From positions 1-5,689 of the forward strand of contig JAJRVB010000031.1 of the NCBI GenBank assembly GCA_024277515.1: 5,689 nt of DNA, read 5' to 3'. The first letter of the stretch is position 1; each line of letters begins with the position of its first letter. The position numbers and the translations under genes were made by a program. Below are positions 5,601 to 5,689 of this stretch, in pieces. The notes below the pieces were generated by a model. The model was not told the origin of the DNA and did not search any database. It saw only the letters and a program-made list of their open reading frames with translations. The stretch comes from Nitrospirota bacterium (lineage in GTDB: Bacteria; Nitrospirota; Thermodesulfovibrionia; UBA6902).

Positions 5601-5689
5601 TTGAATCGCTTGACCTCTTGAATCCTTTCTTTCAAAACTTCCAGTTCTTCTCCATATATTTCAAAGCCCTGTAATTAGTAAAATCAAGG
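5597..5689 (-). CDS. Possible 3' end of an upstream gene (frame uncertain)
   Basis: Two minus frames are open here and either could be the tail of a gene beyond the right edge. One is open from the window edge, reads LDFTNYRALKYMEKNWKF and stops at 5632, leaving 31 bases before the dehydrogenase. The other reads FEIYGEELEVLKERIQEVK and stops at TGA 5599-5597, overlapping the dehydrogenase start as GTGA, but it has a TAA at 5677-5675. About 90 bases are too few to decide, and neither tail is recognised. Confidence 0.3.

Overview
The window holds ordinary bacterial chromosome. Every gene I can support lies on the minus strand, so transcription runs from the right edge to the left. The genes are a FAD-dependent dehydrogenase, protein-L-isoaspartate methyltransferase (pcm), branched-chain aminotransferase (ilvE), a single-domain PilZ protein, ribosomal protein L31 (rpmE), a DUF1385/YqhQ membrane protein, and the first 168 codons of release factor 1 (prfA), which is cut by the left edge.

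The organism is a bacterium of moderate GC content with good Shine-Dalgarno sites. The order rpmE - DUF1385 - prfA is a known neighbourhood in several phyla. Together with pcm, PilZ and a flagellar-type promoter, it suggests a motile, probably Gram-negative lineage such as Nitrospirota or Desulfobacterota. That placement is inference and weak. I see no transposase, integrase, phage gene, CRISPR array, rRNA or functional tRNA.

Layout from right to left. At 5689-5597 there may be the tail of an upstream gene. The dehydrogenase (5600-4221) is followed by about 210 AT-rich bases with a 14-bp tandem repeat and a 10-bp inverted repeat. Next is pcm, whose stop codon lies inside a TTGACA -35 box for ilvE. 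ilvE ends in a 23-bp perfect palindrome. The gap after it carries a good match to a sigma-28 (FliA/sigma-D) flagellar promoter in front of the PilZ gene. rpmE has its own extended -10 promoter with an AT-rich upstream stretch, and is followed by a terminator-like hairpin. The DUF1385 gene then overlaps prfA by 14 bases.

Functionally this is a housekeeping set: translation (L31, RF1), amino-acid metabolism (IlvE) and protein repair (Pcm), plus one c-di-GMP receptor likely tied to motility. I do not see a new multi-gene system. The most useful observations are the sigma-28 promoter of the PilZ gene, the coupling of an uncharacterised membrane protein to RF1, and the cysteine cluster in the dehydrogenase.
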